In this document: in pieces, positions 19,966 to 32,183 of the stretch | Layout: each line of letters opens with the position of its first letter | How positions within the stretch are numbered: the first letter of the stretch is position 1 | NCBI GenBank assembly: GCA_037127315.1 | Contig: JBBBDQ010001611.1 | Location: forward strand, 744,001 to 808,000 | DNA length: 64,000 nucleotides | Source: Ascarosepion bandense | Taxonomy: Eukaryota > Mollusca > Cephalopoda > Sepiida > Sepiidae | Direction: 5' to 3' | Made by a program: the position numbers and the translations under genes | The notes under the pieces: generated by a model | What the model saw: the letters and a program-made list of their open reading frames with translations, nothing else | The model's database searches: none | What the model was told of the DNA's origin: nothing

Positions 19966-20843
19966 ATATATGATTTCATATTAGAGAGATAAGTAATTAT
20001 TTTGAAAAAAAAACAAATAATATGAGCTGAAATTCAAAACATTATTTTTCATATAAAACTTTACCAAATTTGGTGAGTTAATACCAGTTTTATTGTGAAA
20101 ATATTGACTTACAGTGTTCGTTTTTTTTATGCATCCGTGTCATGGCATTTTGCAGTACCAATTGCAATGTTATATCATGTTTTAGAAATGAAAGATAATG
20201 AGGAGAAATATGTATATGAATAATTTCTTTTTTTGCTACTTTAGTACAAAATTTTTAATAAGCAGTGGAAAATGGAGAGAGCCATGACTGTGAACATTTT
20301 CATTTTAAATTATGTTCCTGTGTTAAAAGTTGGTGCAGGTAGACATTGTGATGTTGAAACTTTGTAATGAATCAAAGCACTAAAGAAAAATGACTAAAAA
20401 AAAGTCTCATTTTTAGGAAATAATTATGTTTCTTTTTCATAAAAGTTGCCCCAGGGGTAGATGTGTGGGTCAGGGGTATGAAAACTCATGATTACCAGAA
20501 TTCATAGAGAATATGACTGTTTTATTAGCACTGCATTGGAAACGGGTCAAGTTTGCAAAACTGATACCAACCGGAATTGGCATTAATTGTTTCCAGTCTC
20601 CATAAATATCTTCCTGTGAAAACAAAAATGATTTGACTCTTTGTGCTTTATTAAAAGGATCCAATAAATGCCAGTGTTTAATGGAGAAAACATAAATACT
20701 GAAAAGTGGTAAAGAACTTGTAATCTTTTTTGGTTGCAGTTATGTATAACTTTGAGAAGAATCATTAACACTACACTCTACTGAACAAATTCTATAGCTT
20801 CTTTTAAATGTCCAAGATGTCAGTACTATGAGAAGATACAACA
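19966..20843. other. No gene or repeat recognised
   Basis: The short minus frames at 20470-20664 and 20583-20771 overlap each other and show no domain. I see nothing else. Confidence 0.45.
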
Positions 20844-21149
20844 GTCAGTCAGTTAAGTGCCATGCATGATACACACTTGGGCGATCATGTCTCAAAAGAG
20901 ACATGACTGGGCAGAAGATTATCCCGCAGTAGGTTGCCATTACTTTCTGCGGTAGACTGGTTGCCAACCAAGGCTATAGAAGCCAATCTGTCCTATTATT
21001 TAACCCATAACTAGAGGGAAGAGACGGATTAATACCTTTCCCAAGGGTATTTGCGCATAAGTGAATGAAAGGAATTCAACTGGAATTCGAACTTGGTTCC
21101 CCGATTTCTTTTTCCGATTTGATATCCACTGCGCCACAACGCACATCCT
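20844..21149 (-). mobile_element. SINE S1, full-length antisense copy with TSD
   Basis: Full body plus tRNA-like head (minus GGATGTGCGTTGTGGCGCAG; A-box-like GGCGCAGTGGATATC). The direct repeat GATACAACA lies at 20835-20843 and 21150-21158. Internal hairpin CATGTCTC/GAGACATG is conserved, but a few bases after it are deleted. Confidence 0.93.
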
Positions 21150-21324
21150 GATACAACACTAGAATAAAAAAATCACTATATACAAATCTAAATGTTGATA
21201 ATTATCCCTCCTGTATTAAAAAGGATTAATCCATTGCTCTTAAAACTAGGCCTAAGTGATATAATCTTGCGAGAGCAACTGGTGCTATTTAATGAAGAAC
21301 TAACTGCTGCATGATCACGTTATT

Positions 21325-21845
21325 TTTTAATTTTTTTTTTTATAATCAGTACACCTCAAGCAAGGTAGTTTTACTGCCACTTTTGCACAGAGGGTTACAT
21401 AGGGGAAAATGATGAGAAACAGGGTTAGTTATAGGGGATGTCAGGAAGAGGGTAATAGACGGATGAGAATACTGGTGTAATGGGGATGGAGTGGGTGGAA
21501 AAAAGAGTTTGAGAGAAAGGATGCAAGTTAGTGTGATAATAAACATCTATTGATCTTGCATTTAAATTCCTGGAGATTGTAGCTGTCAGGGAAGCAAGTA
21601 TATGGAAGGGAATTCCACAGGTGGGAAGTACAAGAAAAGAAGCTGTTAGAGTAGAAATTGTGGTTACATTTTATTGGTTTCACTGTAAAGAGTGAGACCT
21701 AGTTGCTAATCTAGTAGCTCATGTAAATTCATACTTAGGGAGCACCAGTGAGCTAAGTTAATTAGAGCAGAAGTTGTGAAAGTATTTGTAGAAAAGGCAC
21801 AGGGAAGCCACATCATAACGGTGAGAGAGCAACTGCAGCTGAGCT
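21325..21845 (-). mobile_element. LINE family A, minus-strand copy with 3' end
   Basis: Antisense A-tail (T run at 21328-21341), reverse 3' UTR and antisense coding up to about 21845. 5'-truncated. It lies head-to-head with the plus copy at 22045. Confidence 0.85.
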
Positions 21846-22044
21846 TGCCAATTAAACTGGTTCCCCTACCAGGATATTCTGATAAAGAGATTGGCTAGAC
21901 ACCTGGCAGGGTTAAAAACAAGACTTGTCAGAGGACAGATGCACCCCTTTTATGTGATACACACATTTGCAATGTAGATTTACCATGTGTGTGGTATGCT
22001 CACTGGGAGCGTAAAAAAATTTGATGTAACACCTTGGCTAGTTT

Positions 22045-22570
22045 TTCTTTTTTTAGATAATGTGATCGATCCCGACCTTGCAGCTCAGATAAGGTCACTT
22101 TCTCACCGGTACAATGTGGCTTCCCTGTGTCTCTTCTACAAATACTTTCACAGCTTCTGCTCCGATGAACTTAGCTCCTTGATACCCCTATATATGAATT
22201 TACCCAAGCCACAAGTTTAGTAACTAGGTCTCACCCTTTGACTGTGAAGCCAATAAAATGTAAACGCAAATTCTACTCCATCAGCTTCTTTTCTTGCACT
22301 TCCTGCCTGTGTAATTCCCTTCATCATTTACTTGCTTCCCAGACAGCTACAATCTCCAGGTATTTAAATGTAAAGTCAGTAGTCATCTCTCGTCTCACTA
22401 ACCTGCATTATCTCTCTCGTGCTCCTTTCTCCGTCCACTCCACTCGTATCAGTATTCTCATCCTTTACTTAGCTGACGCCCCCTATAACCTGTCACTCTT
22501 TCTCATAACTTTCCTCCTATGTAACCCCCTGTGCACCAGTGACCCACTGCAATATCTTTCTCTACTTTAA
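22045..22570 (+). mobile_element. LINE family A, plus-strand copy
   Basis: Frame 21987-22220 contains DLAAQIRSLSHRYNVASLCL and FYKYFHSFCSDELSSLIPL; the continuation encodes TSCLCNSLHH, followed by the 3' UTR to about 22570 (TATGTAACCCCCTGTGCACC). 5'-truncated and without a long A-tail. The ~200 bases between this and the minus copy are unassigned. Confidence 0.85.
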
Positions 22571-23050
22571 CATTTTAAGCAAGGGTTTGTTTTTCCATGC
22601 TGAATGACTGCTCATAGTTGAAAAAAGCAATCCTAATGAATGAAAAAATTGCCAGAGGTTTCAAAAGCTTATCTTGATTAACCAAGTCTTACAGTGATAT
22701 CTTGGTCATACTCAACAACATTTGCAGCCATCATAAGTATAGGCATATCACATCAATCATACATATAAGCCTCGTCAATATGAAATTGAAAATTATCTGC
22801 AAGAACAATTTATAATAGAAGGCTTGATGATCTAATATATTTCTGGTGCTAGGTTTTTTTTTTATCAACATAATTAAATTATATTTAGTTAGACTTGGAT
22901 TTTCATTATAAATAAATGAAAAAGTATACTGAGGTTTCAAGATTGGATATCAATTTGGCATTTCTACATTGTGATGTAAAACTAACACAGTATGGGGGAA
23001 TCATGAGGTACTGGGGTTAGTGGTCATCAAAGTTGGGCAATCAAACCATG
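22571..23050. other. No gene recognised
   Basis: AT-rich. The minus frame 22731-22940 is unsupported. Confidence 0.45.
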
Positions 23051-23052
23051 CC

Positions 23053-23220
23053 TAATTTTTTTTTTTTAAATCATTTCACCCCGAGCAAGGCATTCCACTG
23101 CCACTATTGCGCAGGGGGTTACATAAGGTCGGGGAAGTGATGGGAAAAGGATGATTAGGTATAGGAAATGTCAGAAGGAGGGTGATAGACAGGTAAGGGT
23201 ACCGAGAATGAGGGCTGGTT
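23053..23220 (-). mobile_element. LINE family A 3' tail, first of two adjacent
   Basis: T run (antisense A-tail), then ATCATTTCACCCCGAGCAAG and the reverse 3' UTR to about 23220. Extreme 5' truncation leaves only about 165 bases. Confidence 0.88.
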
Positions 23221-23225
23221 AGATT

Positions 23226-23375
23226 TTTTTTTTTTTTTAAATCATTTCACCCCAAGCAAGGTATTCCACTGCCACTATTGTGCATGGGGCTACATAGGGG
23301 AAGGTAAAGAGAAAGAGTGGTTAGATATAGGAAATGTCAAAAGGAGGGTGATAGATGGGTATGGAGGCTGGGGGT
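23226..23375 (-). mobile_element. LINE family A 3' tail, second of two adjacent
   Basis: Again a T run, ATCATTTCACCCCAAGCAAG and the reverse 3' UTR. It lies tandem to the previous copy in the same orientation, so one was probably inserted at the end of the other. Confidence 0.88.
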
Positions 23376-25080
23376 TGGGTAATTTCAGGCTCATCATCTA
23401 ATAAAGGTTTTATTGATGACACTGCTACTTTTTTTGCAGCAAATTTATTTTTTAATAAATTTGTATGCTATTATATATGTTTAATTGTTTCACCCTGTTG
23501 CATACTGTTCGTCATATATCAAAGTGACATATGCTGTATAACCTGCAAAACAATGTTGAAATATAATGACAGACAATGTGTGTATAAAAAATATATATTT
23601 ACTTAGTTTATTCTCTGCAATGTGATGGTTGTGTGTACAGGAGTAATCAGAGGAACTCGCACATGTGAGGGAGTGATGGCTGGAGTTGTTGTTCCTTGAG
23701 TTCTCTTTGGGACCCAAGCTTGTCTGCTCTGTCACTGTATTGACCCAAGAAAACATGGTCTTATATATAAGTTCACATTCTCTCAAGCTTCAGACAATTA
23801 CTTCATTCCTGGGCTGGCCTAATCATTAGTTGTTGCCTTTGGCCAGTTGCATTTTGACATCACACGTTATTGTTTATTTCATTGTTCAAATTTTTTTCCA
23901 ACTTTGACACGCTGACACAAATGCATGTTTATATCATTGTTTCTAACAACCAAAACATATTTCTCATCGGCTCTAGAATTTAATAAACTGTTTTATAACT
24001 CAAAATAATTTAATGTAAATTATATTCATTTCTGACTGAATAATTTAATTAAACTATTTTCATTGTTTATATTTCATGACCTTGAAAACCAGTGTTGTTT
24101 CCACAATACACTGTTTATTTTTGTTTTTGCATTCCAGTTTTGACTGAAATCATCGCATGTTCTCTTTTGCCTTTAGCAGGAATAAATTCTTTTCAAGTTC
24201 AATTATATTCTGTTGGTCCCCAGAATATATAACACTCCTTCCATACCATTTTTCAATATGTTCACCTGTGAACATTTTAAGTGCATCTCTCTACCCACAA
24301 CTGAGGCAATTGTACAAAACATTTACATTTAATAACAAAAAAAATCTGTAAATGATACAAAAACATTATTAGTTTTATTTTTTTTCTGTTGTTTTCTATT
24401 TTCTTCTTGAGGAATACACACCTCAAAAGAAAGTTCAATACTGTTTACAAAGTTTGTTTCCTTTTTTTTTTAAAGACAAAATAGAAAATTCTACAAAATT
24501 CATAAGTTTTTCTTTTTCTTTTAAGACACAAAAGAAAGTCCTGTAATGTTTCAAAAGTTCGTTTTTTCCTTCTTTCTCTGCATTGCAACATACCTGTAGA
24601 CATCTTGATGCACAACCCATAATTGTAGGTGGTATCTGCACCCCAATATTCAAATTGACATAGGATAAATGACCTTCACATACACACTGTGTACCTTTGT
24701 TCAAGTCCCAAAGTTGCACATATAATTTCCTAAATTTCAACCATACTCTGAACACAGAATTCTGCCATTATCTGCAGTGCATGTCATTCAAAGTCTCACT
24801 GGGTTAACAACAACAACAAACAAAATAAAAAACAAAGAAACATTGCCTAAAGATTTGATGGTATATTTTGATGATGGTCATACACATTGTTTGGAGGAAT
24901 AGTTGTTAACAGTTTCAATTAACTTAGTTTAAGCAAAACATTCCCAAATGGCCAAAACATTGTACAAATGGCAACAAAGATAAGGACAATAGTCCAAATA
25001 ATGTAAATAGTGTAAACAAGGGTGTCATGAAACAGATAGGAATTTTCTTAGATTTTGTAAAAGATATGGTGAATATAAAT
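23376..25080. other. No gene recognised
   Basis: About 1.7 kb of AT-rich DNA. The minus frames at 23490-23786 and 24435-24755 have no recognisable domain. The 5' part of the Copia element (gag, protease) would be expected just before 25080 but I cannot read it. Confidence 0.45.
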
Positions 25081-25084
25081 GACA

Positions 25085-28000
25085 CAACATTACTGTGTTT
25101 CTGTAGCCAAAATCTCTCTAGATTCGCCAAAAGTAAATGTGGTATTGGGTGATTCCAGCATTGAAAAAAAAAATGAAAAAGCTTTTAAACTTCCCAAGCA
25201 GTTTTTACATGCCAAGAAAGGCAAACTTTTAAAACTCTTTCAGGATAGTGGATGCCAAGATAGAGAATTCAGACAAATGTTTGAAAATGTGGGTGATGAT
25301 TGTACTGTCTGTCACTAGTATAGCAAGACTCCACTTGACTCAACTGTCAGCTTGCCTCTAGTATCAAGGTTCAATAACTGTGTGTGGACTGCATTGAAAA
25401 ATGTGGATACTTCACTTGATTGATTCTGCGACTAGGCATTCAGCTTGTATTATGAGTTGAAAGGTCATAAAGGAGTAGTTAACCAAATATTCAGAATCTG
25501 AAGAGCCTACTTTGGAGCTCCACAAAAATATTTAAGTGACAATGGTAGTGAATTTGAAAATCATGTTATGAAAGAAATTAACAAAAACTTGGAGTGGAAA
25601 TGGTAACTACAGCAGCAGAATTCCCATTCAGTAATGGAGTCATAGAACAGCAGAATGTCATTCTGTATGAAACAGATAAGATATAAAGTGTAAGCCTGAT
25701 TTGGGAAGTGAGTGCCAAAAATACATTGCAGAATTGGGGGTGGGGGTTATTTGCCAAATCAGCTGGTATTTGGATGTAACCCAAATCTACCGAGTGTTCT
25801 TCATGATTTTCTTCCTGCTTTAGAGCTGACCATTTCAAGTGAAATTGTAAGGAAGAATCTAGAAGCCTTGCAAAAGACCAAAGAAAACTTTATCTAAGCT
25901 GAATCCAGTCAAAAGATTAAAATAGCATTTAGACACAAAACAAGAAATTTCTCTGATGAGACTTTTCAGATGGTTGAGAAAGTTTTTTTTTTTTACTGAC
26001 AGAAAGAGGGAGGCTGGAGAGGTCCATCAACAGTTGTTGATACAGGTGACAACATGATCATGACTTATCATGGAGGAGCATTGCGTAAATGTTATCCATG
26101 TCATTTGCTTAAGGTACAGGAAGATTTTTGTAAAATCAAAAACTAATCAAGAAAAGCTGAACACATCAACAAATATAAAAAGAAAAGTGGTCATTTCTGA
26201 CTGTTCTCATGATGAGTCCAATGAGGAAAATATGAAAGAAAATTTAATTAACTCTCAACAATCCAATGAAAAACACTAGATGATTTACATTGCTTATTTT
26301 TGAGAACAGTTTTCACATTGATGGTTCAAGTCAGCCCTGATCAAGCAGTGATATCAGGTGACTCTTCAATCAGATTGCTCTTCAGTCAGAAAAAGTTATT
26401 GGAGAGTGATAAACTTTTAAGATCAAAACCAAAGTCTTATGTTCAACTGAAACTGAGTGATGACAACAATGTCTCTCAAGGTATTGTCATGTCAGCCAAA
26501 ATGGCAAGGAAAAGGCAGAGATTGGCTAAATATACATATTCAAGGAAATAGAGAACCAGCGTGTTCACTGGAAAGATGGATCATGAAAAGAAGTACTAGA
26601 CCAGGAAGAAATAGTGTTGTTTTCCTCAATTGATGAAATGAGTCAAGTGGTATTGGATTCAATGGAGAAAGAAACACAGATTTTTGAAAATCAATGATGT
26701 ACTTGAAGATGTGGAATACAAGAACCAATTATTAATTGCATGCAAATGGGTGCTCACAGATAAAATCAAGAATGGTATCAGTTTTGTTAAAGCTCATCTT
26801 TTTGCCAGAGGTTTCAAAGAAAGAAAGACAATCAAAGGACAGATTTACCAACTTGTAGTCAGCAATCACTAAGAATGGAGTTTGTTACTGCAGGTTAGAA
26901 CATTAGGTCAACTGAAGTAACTTCTATATTTCTGCAAGAAGACACAATTAAGAGCCATGTGTACCTGCAACCTCCGCAAGAATTCAATGATGCTGGACAA
27001 CAAATTTGGAAATTAAAGAGGTGTATTCATGGGTTAAATGATGCACCTTGTGCATGGTATGAGTATATTCGACAAAAACTAGTAAATCTTGGTGGCAAGT
27101 CAAGTATGTCTGATGATGCCATGTTTTTGTGGCATAAAAGCATTTAAGTTGGAAGAGATTTTGCTGTGCTATATGAATGATTCATAGAGGCTCATTAGAA
27201 TAGGTTCAAAACATGGCTAACAAGTTACTGAGTATATTTTATATAAATTCTCATGATCAAGGTTCATTCAAAGAAGTTGGTTTGATTGTAGTGCAAAATG
27301 AAACAGATATTCAAGTCGATTGAGAAAACTATGTTCAGAACTTGAAATCAATATTTTTGTCAACAGACTATAGAAAATATGAGGATGAGAAATTAATAGT
27401 TTTTTTTTTTTTTAATCGTTTCACCACAAGCAAGGCAGTAAAGCCACTGATGCACAGGGGGTTACATAAGAGTAAAAGATTAGATCGGAGGGGAGTGAAG
27501 AGAAAGACAAACCATTTACAGGGGTTGTCAGAGAAGGGAGCAAGAGAAGGATGGAAATACAGGTGTGATGACAGTTGCAAAGGTAGAGAGAAAGGAAAAG
27601 ATATACAGGGTGAGGTAGAAAGAACTAGAGTCAAATGAATAAGAGATGGGTATTGACAGGGATGAAAAATCAGCACTATGTTTTTTAAGTGAACAACTAT
27701 TGTGGTCTCCACACAAATGCAACTTGATATTTTGCTTGTGATATATATATATATTGTCAACAATTATGGTAAAGTGCCATCAGTTAAAAATATTTTGATG
27801 GCAAGTAAGGTAGCAAAGAAAGTCCAATAAAATAATGTTTGATTAAACTTTCCAAATCTAGACAAGGCAGATAGAATCAGGGTTCTAGCATATTTTGATG
27901 CTATGCAATGCAAGTCTTCCATCAGAACCTTTACATGGAGCCTTGATGATTTTTCCTTGCAAGCAAATGATAAAGTTGCCCCAATTATAAGGCAATCAAA

Positions 28001-28320
28001 ACGGCTAGACTTACAAAAGTTCTCTAACATTAGCAACCATGGCAGTAGCAGATGCTATACATCTAAAGACAGCAATGGTTTAAGAGGTCTTCACACTGTC
28101 CGTTCCTCTAACAGACTTTCTCAAGATGTCACATGTCATTCAAGAGACTCGACTTAGGGTTGATGTGGCAAGGGTCATAGAAATGTTGACTCTAAATGAA
28201 ATGCATGTAAACTGGGTAAAGAACAAGGAGCAGTTGGCAGAAACACTGAAAATGTTAGGGGCTTCTTTAACAAAATTGCTGGAAGTACTTGAAAATACCA
28301 ACTTGCTTTTGTCATTGGAT
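25085..28320 (+). pseudogene. Copia-type LTR retrotransposon polyprotein, decayed and split
   Basis: Domains in order on the plus strand. Pre-integrase zinc region: KLPKQFLHAKKGK ... CTVC (25180-25320). Integrase core: FGAPQKYLSDNGSEF (25510-25555), YLPNQLVFGCNPNLPSVL. Integrase C-terminal region: MTYHGGALRKCYPCHLLKVQ-like (26060-26120). RT: VYLQPPQEFNDAGQQIWKLK, RCIHGLNDAPCAWYEYI (26960-27075). The catalytic box is lost (LYE*FI at 27170-27185 where YVDD is expected). After a LINE insertion, RNase H follows (LAYFDA at 27890; WVKNKEQLAETLKMLGASLT near 28220). Integrase-before-RT order is diagnostic of Copia. Many stops; no LTRs identified. Confidence 0.9.
27400..27655 (-). mobile_element. LINE family A 3' tail inserted in the Copia element
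   Basis: T run (antisense A-tail) at 27402-27414, TCACCACAAGCAAGGC, then reverse 3' UTR to about 27655. The Copia reading continues on both sides (KSALCFLSEQLLW resumes right after). Flanks GATGAGAAAT and GATGAAAAAT are a plausible target duplication. Confidence 0.88.
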
Positions 28321-28399
28321 GTATATAAATGTCTTGTTTTATCTAGAAAAAATATTAAATTTATCATAAAACGGCGTCATCTATCAATCACATACATAT

Positions 28400-28420
28400 A
28401 TATATATATATGGTATATTA

Positions 28421-28462
<42 letters not shown>

Positions 28463-28490
28463 CATAAACACACACACACACACACACACT
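28400..28490. repeat. (TA)n and (CA)n microsatellites
   Basis: Two TA runs split by GGTATATTATG, followed by a CA run at about 28468-28488. Confidence 0.95.
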
Positions 28491-28567
28491 ACAATTAATG
28501 ACAGCAGTAGCAGTGAAGGATGACCATTCGTTGAAAGGCAAGCTCTCCTACCATTCTGAAGATGAGA

Positions 28568-28805
28568 TTTTGATTTTTTTTTTTATAATAATATCGCTCC
28601 AAGCAAGGCATTTAACTGCCACTGTTGTGCAGGGGGTTACATGGGAGGAAAGTTATGAGAAAGAGTGACAAGTTATAGGGGGTGTCAGGAAGTGGGCAAG
28701 AGAAGGATGAGAATACTGATGAGAGTGGAGTGGACGGAGAAAGGAGCATGAGAGAGAGGATGCAGGTTAGTGAGATAGGAGATGACTATTGACTTTACAT
28801 TTAAA
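28568..28805 (-). mobile_element. LINE family A 3' tail
   Basis: T run, ATATCGCTCCAAGCAAGGC, CACTGTTGTGCAGGGGGTTA and the last coding bases. 5'-truncated at about 28805. Confidence 0.88.
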
Positions 28806-29404
28806 TTTAAATCTTAAAATATTAATGATTAATAAATAGGTAATACCTAACGACTTCTTTACCTTCCTTTATTTTACTAAGCGCATTGTGATAGCCTTCA
28901 AAATGTAACCCTACAATAAAATTTATGTTTGCAGGACACCAGTGCTAATTACCTTCCCTTTGGTTCTAATTATCTTTAGAAGGGCATCAAGTTGTTGCTA
29001 GCTTTATTTGATTTTTATTTTGGGAATCATGGGTGAGGTTAACATAAGGAACGAAAGTGAGGGTTAATAGGTTGAAGTTTGGAAATGCAACCATAACATA
29101 CCAGCAAATATTTGCATGGGAAATGTAGATAATTTACATATGTGCAATAGCTAAACATTTAATTAAAAACCAATAATGTGCCAAGGCATGTTCTTAGTAC
29201 TGAGTAAGGTTATTACTAATTATCATTTAAAATGTTTTTAAAATCAGTATACATAAAGTCCTATCAGCCATCTCTTTGTAAGCAGGAGTGGTTGGTGGGC
29301 TTAAAGGTAATTAACAATTAATGTTATTTTTTTTTTTTTTACATATAACTTTACTCTGGAGTTGTATAATATTTTAGTATCTGTGCACATTTGTTGTCTT
29401 CAAT
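28806..29404. other. No gene recognised
   Basis: AT-rich, with a T run at 29328-29340. Nothing else supported. Confidence 0.45.
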
Positions 29405-30375
29405 CATTGCTCTAATGAAGAAAGACTGACAAAATCTGGTGTTGGTGACAAGGCGAACCTCGCTGCTGAGCTTGAGAAGGACCTCCAATCCATGGTGGAT
29501 TGGGGTAAGAAATGGCTCGTAAAATTCAATTCTTCCAAAACGAAGCTGCTGTCAATTAACCACCACAGACAACTGCACCTCCCTCCCATTAGCATGGAAC
29601 AGGCTTACCTCCCAGAGAGTAAATCACTACACCTGCTTGGCCTGACACTCTCAGCAGACCTCAAGTGGAATGACTACGTCAAATACATTGCTAAATCCGC
29701 AGCTATGAAAGTTGGCTCTCTGTGCAGGGCCCGGAAATTCTTTCCGCCTTAATCTATCCTGCAATTATATAAATCCACCATCCACCCGTGTATTGAGTAC
29801 TGCTGCCACATCTGGCCGGGTACCCCTTCTATTCTCCTCGGGGTTCTTGACAAAATACAGCAAAGAATCTGTAATGTGACTGATACCGACTTGGCTGACT
29901 GCCTGCAGTATCTCTCTCACCGGCGTGACGTGGCATCCCTGTGCCTCTTCTATAAATACTTTCATGGCTTCTGCTCTGATGAACTTAAATCACTGGTGCC
30001 CCCTAGATGTGAATTTGCACGAGATACTAGATTGGTAACTAGGTCCCACCCTTTTATGGTGAAACCGATGAAATGTAACCGCAATTTCTACTCCAACAGC
30101 TTCTTTCCTCGCACTTCCCGCCTGTGGAATTCCCTACCGCATGCTTGCTTCCCTGATGGCTACAACCTCCAGGAGTTTAAATGTAAAATCAATGGACACC
30201 TTCTAACACACTAACTCACACCCACTCTCTCCCTATGTACATCCTAAGTTGTCTACCACCCTCCTTCTGACATTTCCCACACCCAATTGCTCTATGTAAC
30301 CCCCTGCGCTATAGTGGCAGTGGAATGCCTTGCTTGGGGTGACACGATTAAAAAAAACAAAAAAACGAAAAAAAA
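29405..30375 (+). mobile_element. LINE family A (Jockey-like): best-preserved copy
   Basis: A single reading frame runs from about 29410 to 30214 with one in-frame stop at 29750-29752 (...RARKFFPP*SIL, where related copies have ES). It encodes the part of ORF2 after the RT active site: LEKDLQSMVDWGKKWLVKFN, KTKLLSINHHRQ, LLGLTLSADLKWNDYVKYIA, YKSTIHPCIEYCCHIW, LSHRRDVASLCLFYKYFHGF, SHPFMVKPMKCNRNFYSNSF, RTSRLWNSLPHACFPDGYNL, ending KINGHLLTH. The 3' UTR has CTATGTAACCCCCTGCGC and TGGCAGTGGAATGCCTTGCT, then an A-rich tail (30350-30375). It is 5'-truncated just after the catalytic box, so it cannot move itself, but the single stop suggests recent arrival. At least 12 other fragments of the family lie in the window. 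Confidence 0.93.
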
Positions 30376-31240
30376 CAGTTTGACTATTAACTGTTATGAA
30401 TTGTATCTTTTTTGTTGTGAAAATATTTTCAATATGTTTGCTTTTATGATTTAATAATATAAATTTGTTTTTCTCTTAGATTAATATTTGCTATTAATCA
30501 GGACACAAAATTGCAGGTGTATAAAACATTTTGTATGAACCAGAAAATAGGTGATGTGTTTAGAAAAAGGTTGCTAAAAAATAATGTTTTTATTTAAATA
30601 TTGAACTAGTTTGCCAAATACAAAAATTTTAGAAGATTCATTCAATTTAATACAAAACAAACAAATTACCTAAGATTTAATATATTAAAATTTTAAATTA
30701 TAGAAAAGCCCCAAAGAAATCTTATGAAGATAACTGTATTTTCACATGAAATGCATAAAGTTAAGAAATTAAAATAAACAAATAATAATAAAAGCAAATC
30801 TGTTCAAACATGAAGTTTTCTCCGGCTCTTTCCTCAATGTTCTCCTTCTTTCCTTCTACCCAACCCTGTCTGTTTGCGTTTTAACAACATTGAAAGTCTG
30901 CCAAGAAATGTCTTTTTTTCTATGTTCATTATGGATGTCAGCAAAGAGTGCGCAGGTAATGCAGTTAGTAAAACATAATCTTTCATCCAATTGCAAATAT
31001 GTTAAAAAAACATTGATTTCCTCTTGATAGAAAAGGAGGTGTTCATATGTAAATTAACTGTTTCTATGATGATAAAATAAAATGCTTCATGCAAAATTAC
31101 ATCAATTTAAATTTTCATGAGTCAGTCATTTTTAAACAAAAAAAAAAGGTACAATGATCATTTTTATTGTGTAGTTTTTCATTTTGTTTAAGTTTTATAA
31201 AAGATTTTTCTAAATTTAATTTACTTTTTGTTTTTAAAAC
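30376..31240. other. No gene recognised
   Basis: AT-rich DNA without supported features. Confidence 0.45.
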
Positions 31241-32183
31241 CACAATTATTGGGTAATATGTAGCACTTTTGCCCGGGGCTGGCTCGTCTATTGTGATGCT
31301 TGTTCTCGACAATATTTGTGACCGCACCAGTTGTAACACTGCCATCCGGCTGGCCGGTTGGTTTGGTCACTGTTGCTGGTCCTGCTGATCTCATCACAAA
31401 AGCTGGTTTTCAAGATGTCTATTGCAACAACGTGCCACTGTCCAATGTTGTGAATTGATCTCAGATGTCGCGTTGTGCAATTTCAGTAGGCGTGTTTCCA
31501 CCAAAGCCAGACCGGACACTGGTGTACACTTGTGGTTAAAAAATTAATAAAATAAATGAATAAGGTTGAACATGTCTGGAGAGTTAGGAAGAATGTCTTT
31601 ATATAAAAAAAAATTTTTTTTTTTTCACAGGAGCAGATAATACAGTTGTTGGAATGCCAGTTTACAACGGAGAAAGAGAGAGAGCTCGTTTTTAAAATCT
31701 CAGAGCTTCCAATCTTCAAAATAAGATTGTCTTTTCTAAGTTTCTTTAAAGTAACAGAACTCTTCAATTCTCATTAATATCTTTTCATGTAGTCTCTAAA
31801 ATTGGTGCTGTCCATTTTCTAGGTAATGTTAAAACAAAATAAAGTTCTTTCGGGTTCTTTTCGGACCTTGACAGGATTTGCCGAATCAGAAGCGGGTAAT
31901 GGTGGCGACGTGGCGACTGCATTGTGGGGTTGCTTTCCTTGTTGTCTAGAAGATTGCTCCTAGCTGAACTGATAAAACTTTTCATAGCAGTACGAGCTTT
32001 TTGTCGAGAATAATCAGAAATTTTAATTCTCCCAAATAAATTTTAAAACAATAACATTCTTTCGGGATTCCTATCGGAGGCGCATTATTCAACATTATTT
32101 CTTTAAGTTAAGCTTCATTTGATGCTAACTCTTTAGCCATAAGTTCTATGGTAGGCGACCAGCCGTGGGTCATGGCCCCCCAC
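31241..32183 (-). mobile_element. Possible internal region of an LTR element (remnant)
   Basis: Clearly less AT-rich than its surroundings and directly downstream, in minus orientation, of an LTR-like unit. Minus frames at 31785-31985 and 31115-31345 show no named domain; a CYNWCGHKYC-like string near 31320 is only suggestive of a damaged gag zinc knuckle. Two short related stretches (TTCTTTCGGGTTCTTTTCGG and TTCTTTCGGGATTCCTATCG) recur about 210 bases apart. Confidence 0.35.

Noticed and set aside
27342..27638. 98-codon plus frame and the overlapping 131-codon minus frame
   Set aside because: Both arise from the LINE-A 3' UTR inserted in the Copia element; neither matches ORF2.
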